A DNA stretch of 12,660 nucleotides from Pseudomonadota bacterium (GTDB lineage Bacteria; Myxococcota; Myxococcia; Myxococcales; Anaeromyxobacteraceae), in NCBI GenBank assembly GCA_023419875.1, contig JAEZXM010000179.1, positions 1 through 12,660 on the forward strand, in the 5' to 3' direction. Below, piece after piece: positions 1-7,180 of the stretch. Made by a program: the position numbers and the translations under genes. Every line of letters starts with the position of its first letter. Position 1 is the stretch's first letter. A model generated the notes under the pieces. That model did not search any database. It saw only the letters and a program-made list of their open reading frames with translations, and had not been told where the DNA came from.

Positions 1-777
1 GTGGACGACGGGCCAGCGGAGCGACCCGTCCGCCCCGGCGATCGGCGCCCCCGCGTTCGGCTTCACCAGCACCGGCCTTCCGCCCGACGCGGCGCACAGG
101 GCTCTGGTGAGCCGCACCCAGTCGTCCTGCGAGAGGTCCTTCCCGCAGTTCGCGCCGACGACGTCGGCGCCTGCGGCGAGGGCCGCGGCGGCGAGCTCCC
201 CGAGGCTCGCGCCGGTGAACGCGCCGAACCCCCCGCCTGCCGGCTCGAGCGTCGCGCTCGCGAAGACCCGCCGCGCCCCGGCCCGACGCGCGGCGGCGAT
301 CGCGATCGAGAGCTCCCGCGGCTCGTACATGCTCTCCACGAGGAGGAAGTCGACGCCGCCCTCGAGGAGCGCGCGCGCCTGGTCCTCGAACGCCGCCGCG
401 AGCTCCGCCTCGGAGACGTCCCGGCCTGGCGCGGCGCCCGAGGGCCCGACGTCGCCCAGGACCAGCACCCGATCTCCGGCCACCTCGCGCGCGAGGCGCG
501 CGCCCGCGAGGGACAGCTCGGCGGCGCGCCGCGGATCCACGCCGCGCGCCCGGAGCGCGGGCCCGCTTCCACCGAAGGTGTTGGTGACGAGGAGGTCGGC
601 GCCGGCGTCGAGATAAGCCCGGTGGACCTGCCGGACGCGGCCCGGCTCGTCCACGTTCCAGAGCGCGGTGGGCGCGGCGCGCGGAAGGCCGAGCGCCCAC
701 AGCTCCGTCGCCATCGCGCCGTCGCAAACGAGAGGCCGCGCGGCGAGCGCGCGGTCGAGCTTCTCGACGCAGTCCAT
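1..777 (-). CDS. homocysteine S-methyltransferase family protein (3' end cut by window edge)
   Basis: The visible 259 residues match the Pfam S-methyl_trans family (MetH N-terminal domain, BHMT, MmuM), a TIM barrel that moves a methyl group from a donor to the zinc-bound thiol of homocysteine. Visible motifs are DGAMATEL (residues 19-26), HRAYLDAGADLLVTNTFGG (52-70), a GDVGPSG segment and GANC, whose Cys211 is the expected first zinc ligand. The later paired cysteines would lie outside the window. The start is well fixed: ATG at 777 has an in-frame TGA 9 nt upstream (784-786), although the ribosome binding site is weak (GAAG). It is divergent from the aminotransferase gene. The family is clear. 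The methyl donor (methyltetrahydrofolate, betaine, S-methylmethionine or a corrinoid protein) cannot be told, nor whether this is a single-domain enzyme or the front of a longer MetH-like protein. Confidence 0.88.
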   Translation of the reverse strand, partial: MDCVEKLDRALAARPLVCDGAMATELWALGLPRAAPTALWNVDEPGRVRQVHRAYLDAGADLLVTNTFGGSGPALRARGVDPRRAAELSLAGARLAREVAGDRVLVLGDVGPSGAAPGRDVSEAELAAAFEDQARALLEGGVDFLLVESMYEPRELSIAIAAARRAGARRVFASATLEPAGGGFGAFTGASLGELAAAALAAGADVVGANCGKDLSQDDWVRLTRALCAASGGRPVLVKPNAGAPIAGADGSLRWPVVH

Positions 778-1100
778 TGCCGGTCATCTTCACGCAGAGC
801 TGTGGCCGCGACCAGCAGGTCCCTTACCTCGATCGAGGGGTCCACCCGGCGGGCAGCAGCCTGGACCCCATCTGGGGCTCTCAGGGGAAAATGTCCACGC
901 GGGCCGGCCCAATAGCGCTCGGGCGGGGCGCCGTGCCGCGCGCATCCGGGGGAGCGAGGAGGCGTTCGGGTCCCCGGCGTGGTCTCCTTTCGCGCCGAAG
1001 GCAGCCAACCGGGAGCCCGTGCACCCCGGGCGGACAGACGGGCGCGACCATGCCCGCTTTCACCAGATCGGCCGCGAGAACGGCCAGAGGGATCACTCCA
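778..1100. other. 323-bp divergent intergenic region with nested inverted repeats
   Basis: This non-coding gap lies between the divergent methyltransferase and aminotransferase genes and must hold promoters for both. No strong -35/-10 pair stands out. The visible structure clusters on the methyltransferase side: a 12-bp palindrome and overlapping inverted repeats at 827-877, listed separately. A weaker 6-bp inverted repeat, GCCCGT/ACGGGC, sits at 1015-1020 and 1038-1043. Frames open across this gap lack start-site support and family-like sequence, and I treat them as high-GC shadows. Confidence 0.6.
827..877 (-). promoter_or_regulatory. palindrome plus overlapping inverted repeats in the methyltransferase leader
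   Basis: CCTCGATCGAGG (827-838) is a perfect 12-bp palindrome. GGGGTCCA (837-844) and TGGACCCC (862-869) form a perfect 8-bp inverted repeat with a 17-nt loop. CCCC (866-869) can instead pair with GGGG (874-877) across ATCT. In a minus-strand transcript the first hairpin to form (CCCC-AGAT-GGGG) excludes the larger one, as in attenuators. The block ends 50 nt before the methyltransferase start. The repeats are seen directly; a regulatory role is inferred, and in such GC-rich DNA chance pairing is possible. Confidence 0.35.
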
Positions 1101-2627
1101 ATGGCGAACACGAACGGGGTAGGGCGGCGCGAGCTGTTCCGGACGGCAGCGATGGCTTCGGTGGCCGCGGCGTTCGCGCCGGCGACGGCCTCCGGCGCCG
1201 CGACGCCGGCAGTGCGCCGGGCGCTGCAGGGCGAGCTGCTGCCGCCGCCGGATCTCCACGGACGGCCGGGCACCGAGAAGTTCTGGCGCGAGGTGCGCCG
1301 CGCCTTCGTCCTCCCGGACGACTACATCCACATGAACACCGGCACGACCGGCTCGCCGCCTGCGTTCGCCCTCGAGAATCTTGCAGTCTACGGCGCGCGC
1401 AAGGCGCTCGATCCCCGCGACTGGGAGAAGATCCTCAACACGGAATTCCCGGACCTGTTCCCGCTCGGGAGCTCGCTCTTCGGCCCCTCCGCGATCGCGG
1501 CGCGCCAGGCGCAGGTCGCCGCCGCGTACGGCGCGAACCCCGACGAGATCCTCCTCAGCTACAACACCACCGACGCGTGCAACCTGATCTTCGCCGGCAC
1601 GCCCTGGGCGGCGGGCGATCGGATCGTGACCACCTCGATGGAGCACCCGGCGCTGCAAGGCCCCATCGCCTGGGCGCGCGACCACCACGGCGTCGAGGTG
1701 GTGGTGATCGACATCCCGTCCAGCTTCACCGCGGCGCGGAGCGTCGCGGAGGTCGTCTCCTGGTTCGACGGCGCGCTGGCGCGGGCGCTGCCCCCCGGCA
1801 GGAAGCAGTACGTCGCCTTCTCGGAGGTCTTCTACAAGAACGGCCTGCGGCTCCCGGTCGCCGAGATCTGCGCCGCCGCGCGGTCGCGCGGGGCGTACTC
1901 CATCGTGGACACCGCGCACGGCTGGGGGATGCTGCCGATCGACTGCCACGCGTACGGCGCCGACTACATCGCGGGAGCGGGCCACAAGTGGCTCTGCGGC
2001 GGGCCGGGCACGGGCATCTGCTACGTCCGCACCTCGGGGAGCAACCTCCCGCCGTTCGCGATGGGCAACTTCTTCCTCTACGGCAACCCCTTCCAGGACC
2101 CCAGCCCGAACTACGGGAGCCGGGCCTGGCCGCCGAGCTTGTACATGCAGTTCCGCGGGGAGTCGAACACCCCGGCGCTGTACGCGATGACCGACGCGCT
2201 CTCCTTCTTCCAGGCGATCGGGCTCCTGGAGATCTACGAGCGCGGGACGAACCTCGCCTCCTACATGCGCCGGAGGATCGTCGAGCGCTGGGGGCCGAAG
2301 GCGCTCTGGGTGGCGGACCATCCGGACTCCCGCTTCCGCACCGCCCTGGTCTCGTTCAACCCCTTCCGCGGGAAGGAGGACCCGGCGCAGTACGCGAGCC
2401 TGAACGCGGCCATCAACACGATCCTCGCCGGGCTCGCGGCCGAGACACCCAAGGTGTACGTGCGCAGCACGACCTGGCGGGACCGTTCGTCCGATCCAGC
2501 CGACAACCGCGTCGGGTTCCGGATCTCGACGCACGGCGTCTACGTGAACCACGACGAGGTGGACTGGGTCCTGAAGCGACTCGCCGCCCACGTAGACGCG
2601 AGCGGGCTCCCGCAGCTCGGTGCCTGA
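1101..2627 (+). CDS. Tat-signal class V aminotransferase, isopenicillin-N-epimerase-like
   Basis: This 508-residue PLP fold-type I protein has the class V aminotransferase/NifS-like core. Motifs in order: an N-terminal substrate loop MNTGTTGSPP, NTTDACNL, SMEHPALQG, VDTAHGWGMLP (Asp270 and His273 near the cofactor), and GAGHKWLCGGPG, where Lys296 should form the Schiff base. The N-terminus GRRELFRTAAMASVAAAFA (residues 8-26, Arg9-Arg10) is a twin-arginine export signal, so the enzyme is probably folded with PLP in the cytoplasm and then exported. ATG 1101 is chosen because AGAGGG lies 9 nt upstream and the Tat motif follows at once; an in-frame ATG at 1050 is possible but has no better ribosome binding site. 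Relatives include isopenicillin N epimerase, cysteine desulfurases and uncharacterised exported proteins. The substrate is unknown, and nothing nearby suggests beta-lactam synthesis. Confidence 0.88.
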   Translation: MANTNGVGRRELFRTAAMASVAAAFAPATASGAATPAVRRALQGELLPPPDLHGRPGTEKFWREVRRAFVLPDDYIHMNTGTTGSPPAFALENLAVYGARKALDPRDWEKILNTEFPDLFPLGSSLFGPSAIAARQAQVAAAYGANPDEILLSYNTTDACNLIFAGTPWAAGDRIVTTSMEHPALQGPIAWARDHHGVEVVVIDIPSSFTAARSVAEVVSWFDGALARALPPGRKQYVAFSEVFYKNGLRLPVAEICAAARSRGAYSIVDTAHGWGMLPIDCHAYGADYIAGAGHKWLCGGPGTGICYVRTSGSNLPPFAMGNFFLYGNPFQDPSPNYGSRAWPPSLYMQFRGESNTPALYAMTDALSFFQAIGLLEIYERGTNLASYMRRRIVERWGPKALWVADHPDSRFRTALVSFNPFRGKEDPAQYASLNAAINTILAGLAAETPKVYVRSTTWRDRSSDPADNRVGFRISTHGVYVNHDEVDWVLKRLAAHVDASGLPQLGA

Positions 2628-2689
2628 GCCGTCCGGGGCAGACAGGTGCGCCGCCCCCACACCGGCTCCTGACCCGGTCGGGCCGGACC

Positions 2690-2706
2690 TTGCTAGATTT
2701 GCTAGA
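2690..2706 (+). promoter_or_regulatory. tandem TTGCTAGA repeat, possible promoter element
   Basis: TTGCTAGA occurs twice with a 9-nt period (2690-2697 and 2699-2706) in the 164-bp gap between the aminotransferase stop and the binding-protein start. It is an A/T-richer patch in very GC-rich DNA, about 85 nt before the start codon, so it could be a -10 region or a regulator site for the binding-protein/kinase pair. GCTAGATT (2692-2699) resembles GCTATCTT upstream of the ABC gene. No good -35 box is evident. This is inference from position and composition. Confidence 0.3.
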
Positions 2707-2791
2707 GTTCCGGGCGGGAACGGGCCGTCATCCGTGTTCCGACGTCCCGATCCCGGCTGACGCCCGGAATCGACCTCAGCGCGAGCCCGCC

Positions 2792-3682
2792 ATGCAAGCA
2801 CACCGGATGTTTCCGCTGGTCGCCGCCGCGCTCCTCGCGGCGGCCGGAACGCGCGCCGCGGACGCGGCCGGCGGGGATCTCGACGCCGTTCGCGCGCGCG
2901 GCGTGCTGCGTCACCTCGGCATCCCCTACGCGAACTTCGTCACCGGCGGCGGTGACGGGTTCGACGTCGAGCTGATGCGGAGGTTCGCGGCCAAGCTCGG
3001 GGTCCGCTACCAGTACGTGGAGACCGACTGGCCGGACGCGCTCGGCGATCTCGTCGGACGCCGCGTCTCGCCGAAGCAGCCGGACCCCGCGGCCGCGCGC
3101 GCCGTGCCCATCCGCGGCGACGTGGTCGCGACGGGCATGACGGTGCTCCCCTGGCGCGAGCGTTCGGCCGTCTTCTCGACGCCGGTGTTCCCCACGCAGG
3201 TCTGGGTGGTGGCGCGCGCCGCCTCGCCGATCCAGCCCATCCGGCCGTCGGGCCGGCTGCAAGACGACATCACCGCGGTGAAGGCGCTGCTCCGCGGCAA
3301 GGCGGTGCTCGGCGTCGCCGAGACCTGCCTCGAACCGTCGCTCTACGGGCTCGAGCGGACGGGCGCCCGCATCGAGCTGCGCAAGCTGCGGCTCGACGAG
3401 GTGGCGCCGGCGCTCATCCAGGGGGACGGGGATCTCGCGCTCCTCGACGTCGCCGACGCGATGGTGGCGCTCCAGCGCTTCCCCGGGAAGATCAAGGTCA
3501 TCGGTCCGGTGAGCGAGGTGCAGGACATGTCCGTCGCCTTCCGCGCCGACGCGCCCAAGCTGCGCGAGGCCTTCGAGCGGTTCCTCGAGGAGGCGCGGCG
3601 GGACGGGAGCTACGACGCTCTCGTCCAGACGTACTACCCGGAGGCGCCGGTGTACTTCCAGGGCTTCTTCGCGAGACGATGA
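2792..3682 (+). CDS. periplasmic solute-binding protein, family 3 (amino-acid type)
   Basis: The 296-residue product has a signal peptide (residues 1 to about 25: hydrophobic core FPLVAAALLAAAG, then TRAADA). An extracellular solute-binding protein family 3 fold follows: LDAVRARGVLRHLGIPYANF, then GFDVELMRRFAAKLGVRYQYVETDW, then GDVVATGMTVLPWRERSAVFSTPVF, and a C-terminal helix FERFLEEARRDGSYDALVQTYYP. Such proteins bind amino acids or other small polar solutes in the periplasm. ATG 2792 is chosen; an in-frame ATG at 2807 would give a shorter signal peptide. Neither has a strong ribosome binding site. No amino-acid ABC permease or ATPase adjoins it. Its stop overlaps the start of the hybrid kinase (ATGA), so it may feed a ligand signal to the kinase rather than serve uptake. 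The ligand cannot be assigned. Confidence 0.85.
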   Translation: MQAHRMFPLVAAALLAAAGTRAADAAGGDLDAVRARGVLRHLGIPYANFVTGGGDGFDVELMRRFAAKLGVRYQYVETDWPDALGDLVGRRVSPKQPDPAAARAVPIRGDVVATGMTVLPWRERSAVFSTPVFPTQVWVVARAASPIQPIRPSGRLQDDITAVKALLRGKAVLGVAETCLEPSLYGLERTGARIELRKLRLDEVAPALIQGDGDLALLDVADAMVALQRFPGKIKVIGPVSEVQDMSVAFRADAPKLREAFERFLEEARRDGSYDALVQTYYPEAPVYFQGFFARR

Positions 3683-5892
3683 ACACCCTCGCCGCCGGAG
3701 CTGCGGGGTCGACCGAGCCGGCAGCCGTGGGGCGGCCGTTCGTGGCGCTCCGAGGGATCCGCCGCCTGGGGCTCGCCGCGGTCGGCGCCACCGCGCTCCT
3801 CGCGCTGCTCGCCTCGTTCCTCTACGTTCACTATCGGTCCGCGTACACACTACGTCAAAACCTGCTCGCCCAGCGCGCCCAGGAGGCCAACCTGCACGCC
3901 GCGGCGGTGGGGACGCTCCTCGGGTCGGTCCAGGCCGCCGTGCGCTTCGCGGCCGCCTCGAGCGAGGTGGACGCCTTCTTCAAGAACCGCGATTTGGGCA
4001 TGAGCATGGAGTACGGCCTGCGCCTCACGCTCGTCCCGCTCGCCCAGCGCCTGCGCGCCGCCGTGGAGGGCCAGGGCGGGCGCGTGCTGCTGGCGCGGCT
4101 CTCGCTCGTGGACGAGGACGGAACGCTCCTCGCCGAGTCCGGGCCCGGCCCGGGCGACGACGACACGCGCGACGAGGGATTCCACCTCGGCCCGGAGGGC
4201 CGGGACCTGACGGTCGTCCAGCCGTTCCGGTTCAAGGGCAGGGTGGCGGCGCACCTCGTCGGCACCGTGGCGCCGGAGGCCCTGCGTGCGGTCCTCCCGC
4301 AGGACGGACGTTCGTGGGTGCGCCTCGTGGACCAGGATGGCGGGCTCCTGCGGATCGAGCAGGGCTGGCACTCGCCGCTCGACCGGATCGCCGGGCTCGA
4401 CGCGGTGCCGCCGGACGGCCGCGAGGTCGAGATCGAGGACGCGGCCGGGTCGTTCTTTGCGGTCCGCGTCCCCGTCCCCGGCCATCCGTTCACGCTCGTG
4501 CAGGTGGACCGGACCGCCGACCTCGTGGGGAGCCTCTCGCCCTTGCAGAGCGTGCTCGGGCTGACGGCGGCGGCGCTGGCGGTGCTCCTCGGGGCGGCGA
4601 TGGCGTTCATCTTCAGCGGCCGGTCGCTCCTCCTCGCCGCGCGCCTCGAGGAATCCCAGAGGAGCCGGCGCGAGCTGGAGGAGCAGCACCGCGCGCTCCA
4701 GCGGGAGGTGGCGGCCCGGGAGAAGCTCGAAGAGCAGCTCCGGCACGCGCAGAAGCTCGAGGCCGTGGGAACGCTCGCGGGCGGCGTCGCCCACGACTTC
4801 AACAACCTCCTCTCGGTCATCAACGGCTACGCCGCCATGGCATTGTCCGAGCTGCCCGACGGAAGCGCCGGCCGCGAGGAGCTTCAGGAGATCCTGGCCG
4901 CGGGCGGGCGGGCCTCGATCCTCACCCGGCAGCTCCTGGCGTTCGGCCGCCGGCAGGTGCTCCGCCCCGAGGTGCTGGACCTCGACGACGTCGTGGGCGG
5001 AGTCGAGAAGATGCTCCGGCGGCTCATCCCCGAGAGCATCGAGCTCGTCACCTCCCGTGCGCCGGAGCTGCGGCGGGTGCGGCTCGATCCCGGCCAGCTC
5101 GAGCAGGCGCTCGTGAACCTGGTGGTGAACGCCCGGGACGCGATGCCCCAGGGCGGGCGGATCGTGGTCGCCACCGAGAACGTGGTGCTGCACGAAGGGG
5201 ACCCTCGGCTCGGCCCCGGCGCCGAGCCGGGCGCCTACGTGTGCCTCTCGGTGAAGGACGACGGGATGGGGATGGACGAGGAGACGCGCGCCCGCTGCTT
5301 CGAGCCCTTCTTCACCACCAAGGCCCCGGGACAGGGGACCGGCCTGGGGCTCTCCACCGTGTACGGCATCGTCAGTCAGAGCCGCGGCTTCGTCCGCCTC
5401 GAGAGCACACCGGGCAAGGGCTCCACCTTCGAGCTCTACTTCCCCGCGACCGAGGAGCTGCCGGGCCTGCGGGCGGGGCCGGCGGCCCTGGCGCGGGTGG
5501 GCCCGGCGCGGCCGGGAGAGACGGTCCTGGTCGTGGAGGACGAGGCGCAGCTCCGGGAGCTCCTCTGCATGACCCTCTCCGCCCTCGGCTACACCGTCCT
5601 CGAGGCCGGGGACGGCGCCGAGGCGCTGGAGATCGCCGCCCGGCACGAGCGGATCGACGCCCTGCTCACGGACGTGGTGATGCCGCGGCTCTCCGGGCCC
5701 GAGCTCTCGCGCGCCTTCCGGACGCGCTTCCCGGAGGCGGTGGTGGTCTTCATGACCGGATACGCGGAGGAGGCGGTCGCGGAGCACGGCGCCCTGGGAG
5801 AGGGCGATCTCGTCGTGGAGAAGCCGGGCGGGCTCGAGGCGGTGCCGGCCGTGCTGCGGAGCCTGCTCGACGGCGGGACGGGCGAAGAGTGA
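3679..5892 (+). CDS. hybrid sensor histidine kinase with C-terminal receiver domain
   Basis: The 737-residue protein reads in order: TM1 (about 31-51), a periplasmic sensor region of about 235 residues (52-288, possibly Cache-like), TM2 (about 289-313), and a charged coiled coil (about 320-357). A HisKA box GGVAHDFNN follows with phospho-accepting His372. The HATPase domain has an N box LVVNARDAM (Asn484), G1 DDGMGMD, F box CFEPFFTTK and G2 GTGLGLS. The receiver domain has Glu620/Asp621, phospho-acceptor Asp665 in LLTDVVMP, a Thr in FMTGYA and Lys715. All key residues are present, so it should autophosphorylate and relay to its own receiver. No separate response regulator is in the window. 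ATG 3679 lies inside the TGA of the binding-protein gene, which implies translational coupling. Nearly all non-catalytic variation would lie in the sensor region. Confidence 0.94.
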   Translation: MNTLAAGAAGSTEPAAVGRPFVALRGIRRLGLAAVGATALLALLASFLYVHYRSAYTLRQNLLAQRAQEANLHAAAVGTLLGSVQAAVRFAAASSEVDAFFKNRDLGMSMEYGLRLTLVPLAQRLRAAVEGQGGRVLLARLSLVDEDGTLLAESGPGPGDDDTRDEGFHLGPEGRDLTVVQPFRFKGRVAAHLVGTVAPEALRAVLPQDGRSWVRLVDQDGGLLRIEQGWHSPLDRIAGLDAVPPDGREVEIEDAAGSFFAVRVPVPGHPFTLVQVDRTADLVGSLSPLQSVLGLTAAALAVLLGAAMAFIFSGRSLLLAARLEESQRSRRELEEQHRALQREVAAREKLEEQLRHAQKLEAVGTLAGGVAHDFNNLLSVINGYAAMALSELPDGSAGREELQEILAAGGRASILTRQLLAFGRRQVLRPEVLDLDDVVGGVEKMLRRLIPESIELVTSRAPELRRVRLDPGQLEQALVNLVVNARDAMPQGGRIVVATENVVLHEGDPRLGPGAEPGAYVCLSVKDDGMGMDEETRARCFEPFFTTKAPGQGTGLGLSTVYGIVSQSRGFVRLESTPGKGSTFELYFPATEELPGLRAGPAALARVGPARPGETVLVVEDEAQLRELLCMTLSALGYTVLEAGDGAEALEIAARHERIDALLTDVVMPRLSGPELSRAFRTRFPEAVVVFMTGYAEEAVAEHGALGEGDLVVEKPGGLEAVPAVLRSLLDGGTGEE

Positions 5893-5900
5893 GGCAAAGC

Positions 5901-5908
5901 GCTATCTT
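5901..5908 (+). promoter_or_regulatory. possible -10 element GCTATCTT of a leaderless ABC transcript
   Basis: TATCTT (5903-5908) ends 8 nt before the GTG start at 5917, the spacing expected if transcription began at or near the start codon (leaderless). It is the only A/T-rich hexamer in the short gap after the kinase stop. No clear -35 is visible 17 nt upstream. It may be non-functional, because the gene it precedes is broken. Confidence 0.25.
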
Positions 5909-5916
5909 CCGGCCCC

Positions 5917-6062
5917 GTGACCGACACGGCGATCCGATGCCGCGGGCTCGTGAAGCGCTACCCGCCCGACGTGCTCGCGGTGAACGGCCTCGACCTCGAG
6001 GTCGCCCGCGGAGAGTGCTTCGGGCTCCTCGGGCCGAACGGGGCCGGCAAGACCACCACCCG
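5917..6062 (+). pseudogene. ABC transporter ATP-binding gene, truncated after Walker A
   Basis: From GTG 5917 the frame encodes a typical ABC-2-type ATPase N-terminus: IRCRGLVKRYPPDVLAVNGLDLEVARGE and Walker A GPNGAGKT (residues 39-46, Lys45). After about 48 residues the similarity stops abruptly at about 6060, where the sequence becomes the start of the adjoining permease gene in another frame. The Q-loop, ABC signature, Walker B and H-loop, roughly 250 codons, are missing. The open frame continues to 6345 but only as out-of-frame permease sequence. The remnant cannot hydrolyse ATP. The simplest reading is an internal deletion joining the ATPase to the downstream permease; an assembly collapse is the alternative. 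Confidence 0.85.
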
Positions 6063-7078
6063 ATGGTGCAGCTCGCGCTCACCCGCTTCCGGAGCTTCTA
6101 CCGCGAGCCCGACGCCGCCTTCTGGACCTTCGGCTTCCCGATCCTCCTCACCATCGCCCTCGGGATCGCCTTCCGGGCGAAGCCGCCCGAGCCTGTGCGG
6201 GCCGCGATCGTGGCCGGCCCCGGTGCGGAACACGCGCGCCAGGCCCTCACAAGGACGCGGGCGTGCAGGTCCGCGTGCTGGGCGCGGAGGAGGCCCGCCG
6301 TGCGCTCCGCGGCGGGCAGGCGGCGATCGTGGTCGAGCCCGGTGATCCGCCCGGCTACCGCTTCGATCCCACGAACCCCGAGAGCAGGCTCGCCCGGTCG
6401 GTGGTGGACGCGCTGCTCCAGTCGGCCGGCGGCCGTCGAGACGTATTCACGGCTCGTGACGAGCACTCCTCCGAGCCGGGCGCGCGCTACGTGGACTTCC
6501 TCGTCCCGGGCCTGCTCGGGATGAACGTCATGTCGTCGGGGCTCTGGGGCGTCGGCTGGGTGATCGTCGAGGATCGACAGAAGAAGCTCCTCAAGCGGAT
6601 GACGGCGACGCCCATGCGGCGAAGCCAGTATCTCGTCGCATTCCTCGTCATGCGGATGGTCTTCCTGCTCCTGGAGGTCCCGATCCTGGTCGGGTTCGGG
6701 ATGCTGGCCTTCGGTACGCCGCTCCGGGGCAGCATCCTCGATCTGGCGGTGCTCCTCGGGCTCGGAGCCTTGTCGTTCGCCGGGCTCGGGCTCCTCGTCG
6801 GCTCGCGCGCGCGGAACAGCCAGACGGTGGCCGGCCTCATCAACGTGGTGATGATCCCGATGTTCGTCTTCTCGGGCGTCTTCTTCTCCTCGAGGAACTT
6901 CCCCGAGGCGACGCAGCCGTTCATCCGGGCGCTGCCCCTCACGGCCCTGAACGACGCTCTCCGGGCGGTCATGAACGACGGCCGGGCGCTCACGTCGCTC
7001 GGCCCACAGCTCCTCGTGCTCGCGGTGGTCGCGGTGGGCTCCTACGCGCTCGCGCTCCGCTGGTTTCGGTGGAGCTAG
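6063..7078 (+). pseudogene. ABC-2 type permease with a one-base frameshift
   Basis: ATG 6063 begins ABC-2 permease-like sequence: LTRFRSFYREPDAAFWTFGFP, then ILLTIALGIAFR as TM1. This frame is good to about residue 62 (6248). From 6251 the family-like sequence continues in another frame (KDAGVQVRVLGAEEARRAL) to the TAG at 7078, so one base is missing near 6249-6250. The downstream part contains the extracytoplasmic region (YRFDPTNPESRLARSVVD), VDFLVPGLLGMNVMSSGLW, RKMTATPMRR-like cytoplasmic loops (here LKRMTATPMRR), GLGLLVGSRAR and a final GVFFSSRNFPEA segment. With the base restored it would be about 338 residues, close to full length. A GTG at 6263 could start a 271-residue fragment lacking TM1. 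With no intact ATPase beside it, the locus looks dead. The fresh-looking sequence suggests recent loss, or a sequencing error for the single base. Confidence 0.82.
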
Positions 7079-7180
7079 CCCTGCCGCGCCCCCACTCGAT
7101 GCACACGCTTTCCTCGTCATCCCTTTCAGGCGCCCGCGAGCAGGGGGCTCCGCGCCGGCTGCCGGGGGGGAGGGGGAGTC

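Noticed and set aside
778..1100. Possible cobalamin or SAM riboswitch before the methyltransferase
   Set aside because: Fragments such as GGTGAAA and AGGAGACC occur on the minus strand, but not in the order or spacing of the known cores, and there is no B12 box.
1101..2627. Beta-lactam biosynthesis locus suggested by epimerase similarity
   Set aside because: No ACV synthetase, isopenicillin N synthase or expandase lies in the window, and the similarity is only at the level of the class V fold.
668..2791. Long plus-strand frame upstream of the binding protein, in the same frame
   Set aside because: It overlaps the aminotransferase gene in another frame and has no motifs. Only the part from 2792, with a signal peptide and binding-protein sequence, is a real gene.
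63..2801. Very long open frame on the minus strand (over 900 codons)
   Set aside because: It runs antisense through the methyltransferase and aminotransferase region. Its translation is Arg/Ala/Pro-rich with no family motifs, as expected of shadow frames in GC-rich DNA.
3850..5787. 645-codon minus-strand frame opposite the kinase
   Set aside because: It lies entirely antisense to a gene with all kinase and receiver motifs, and its own translation shows only charged low-complexity sequence.
4314..6062. Plus-strand frame running through the kinase gene into the permease start
   Set aside because: The part before 6063 is an out-of-frame reading of the kinase gene. Only the stretch from ATG 6063 is permease-like.
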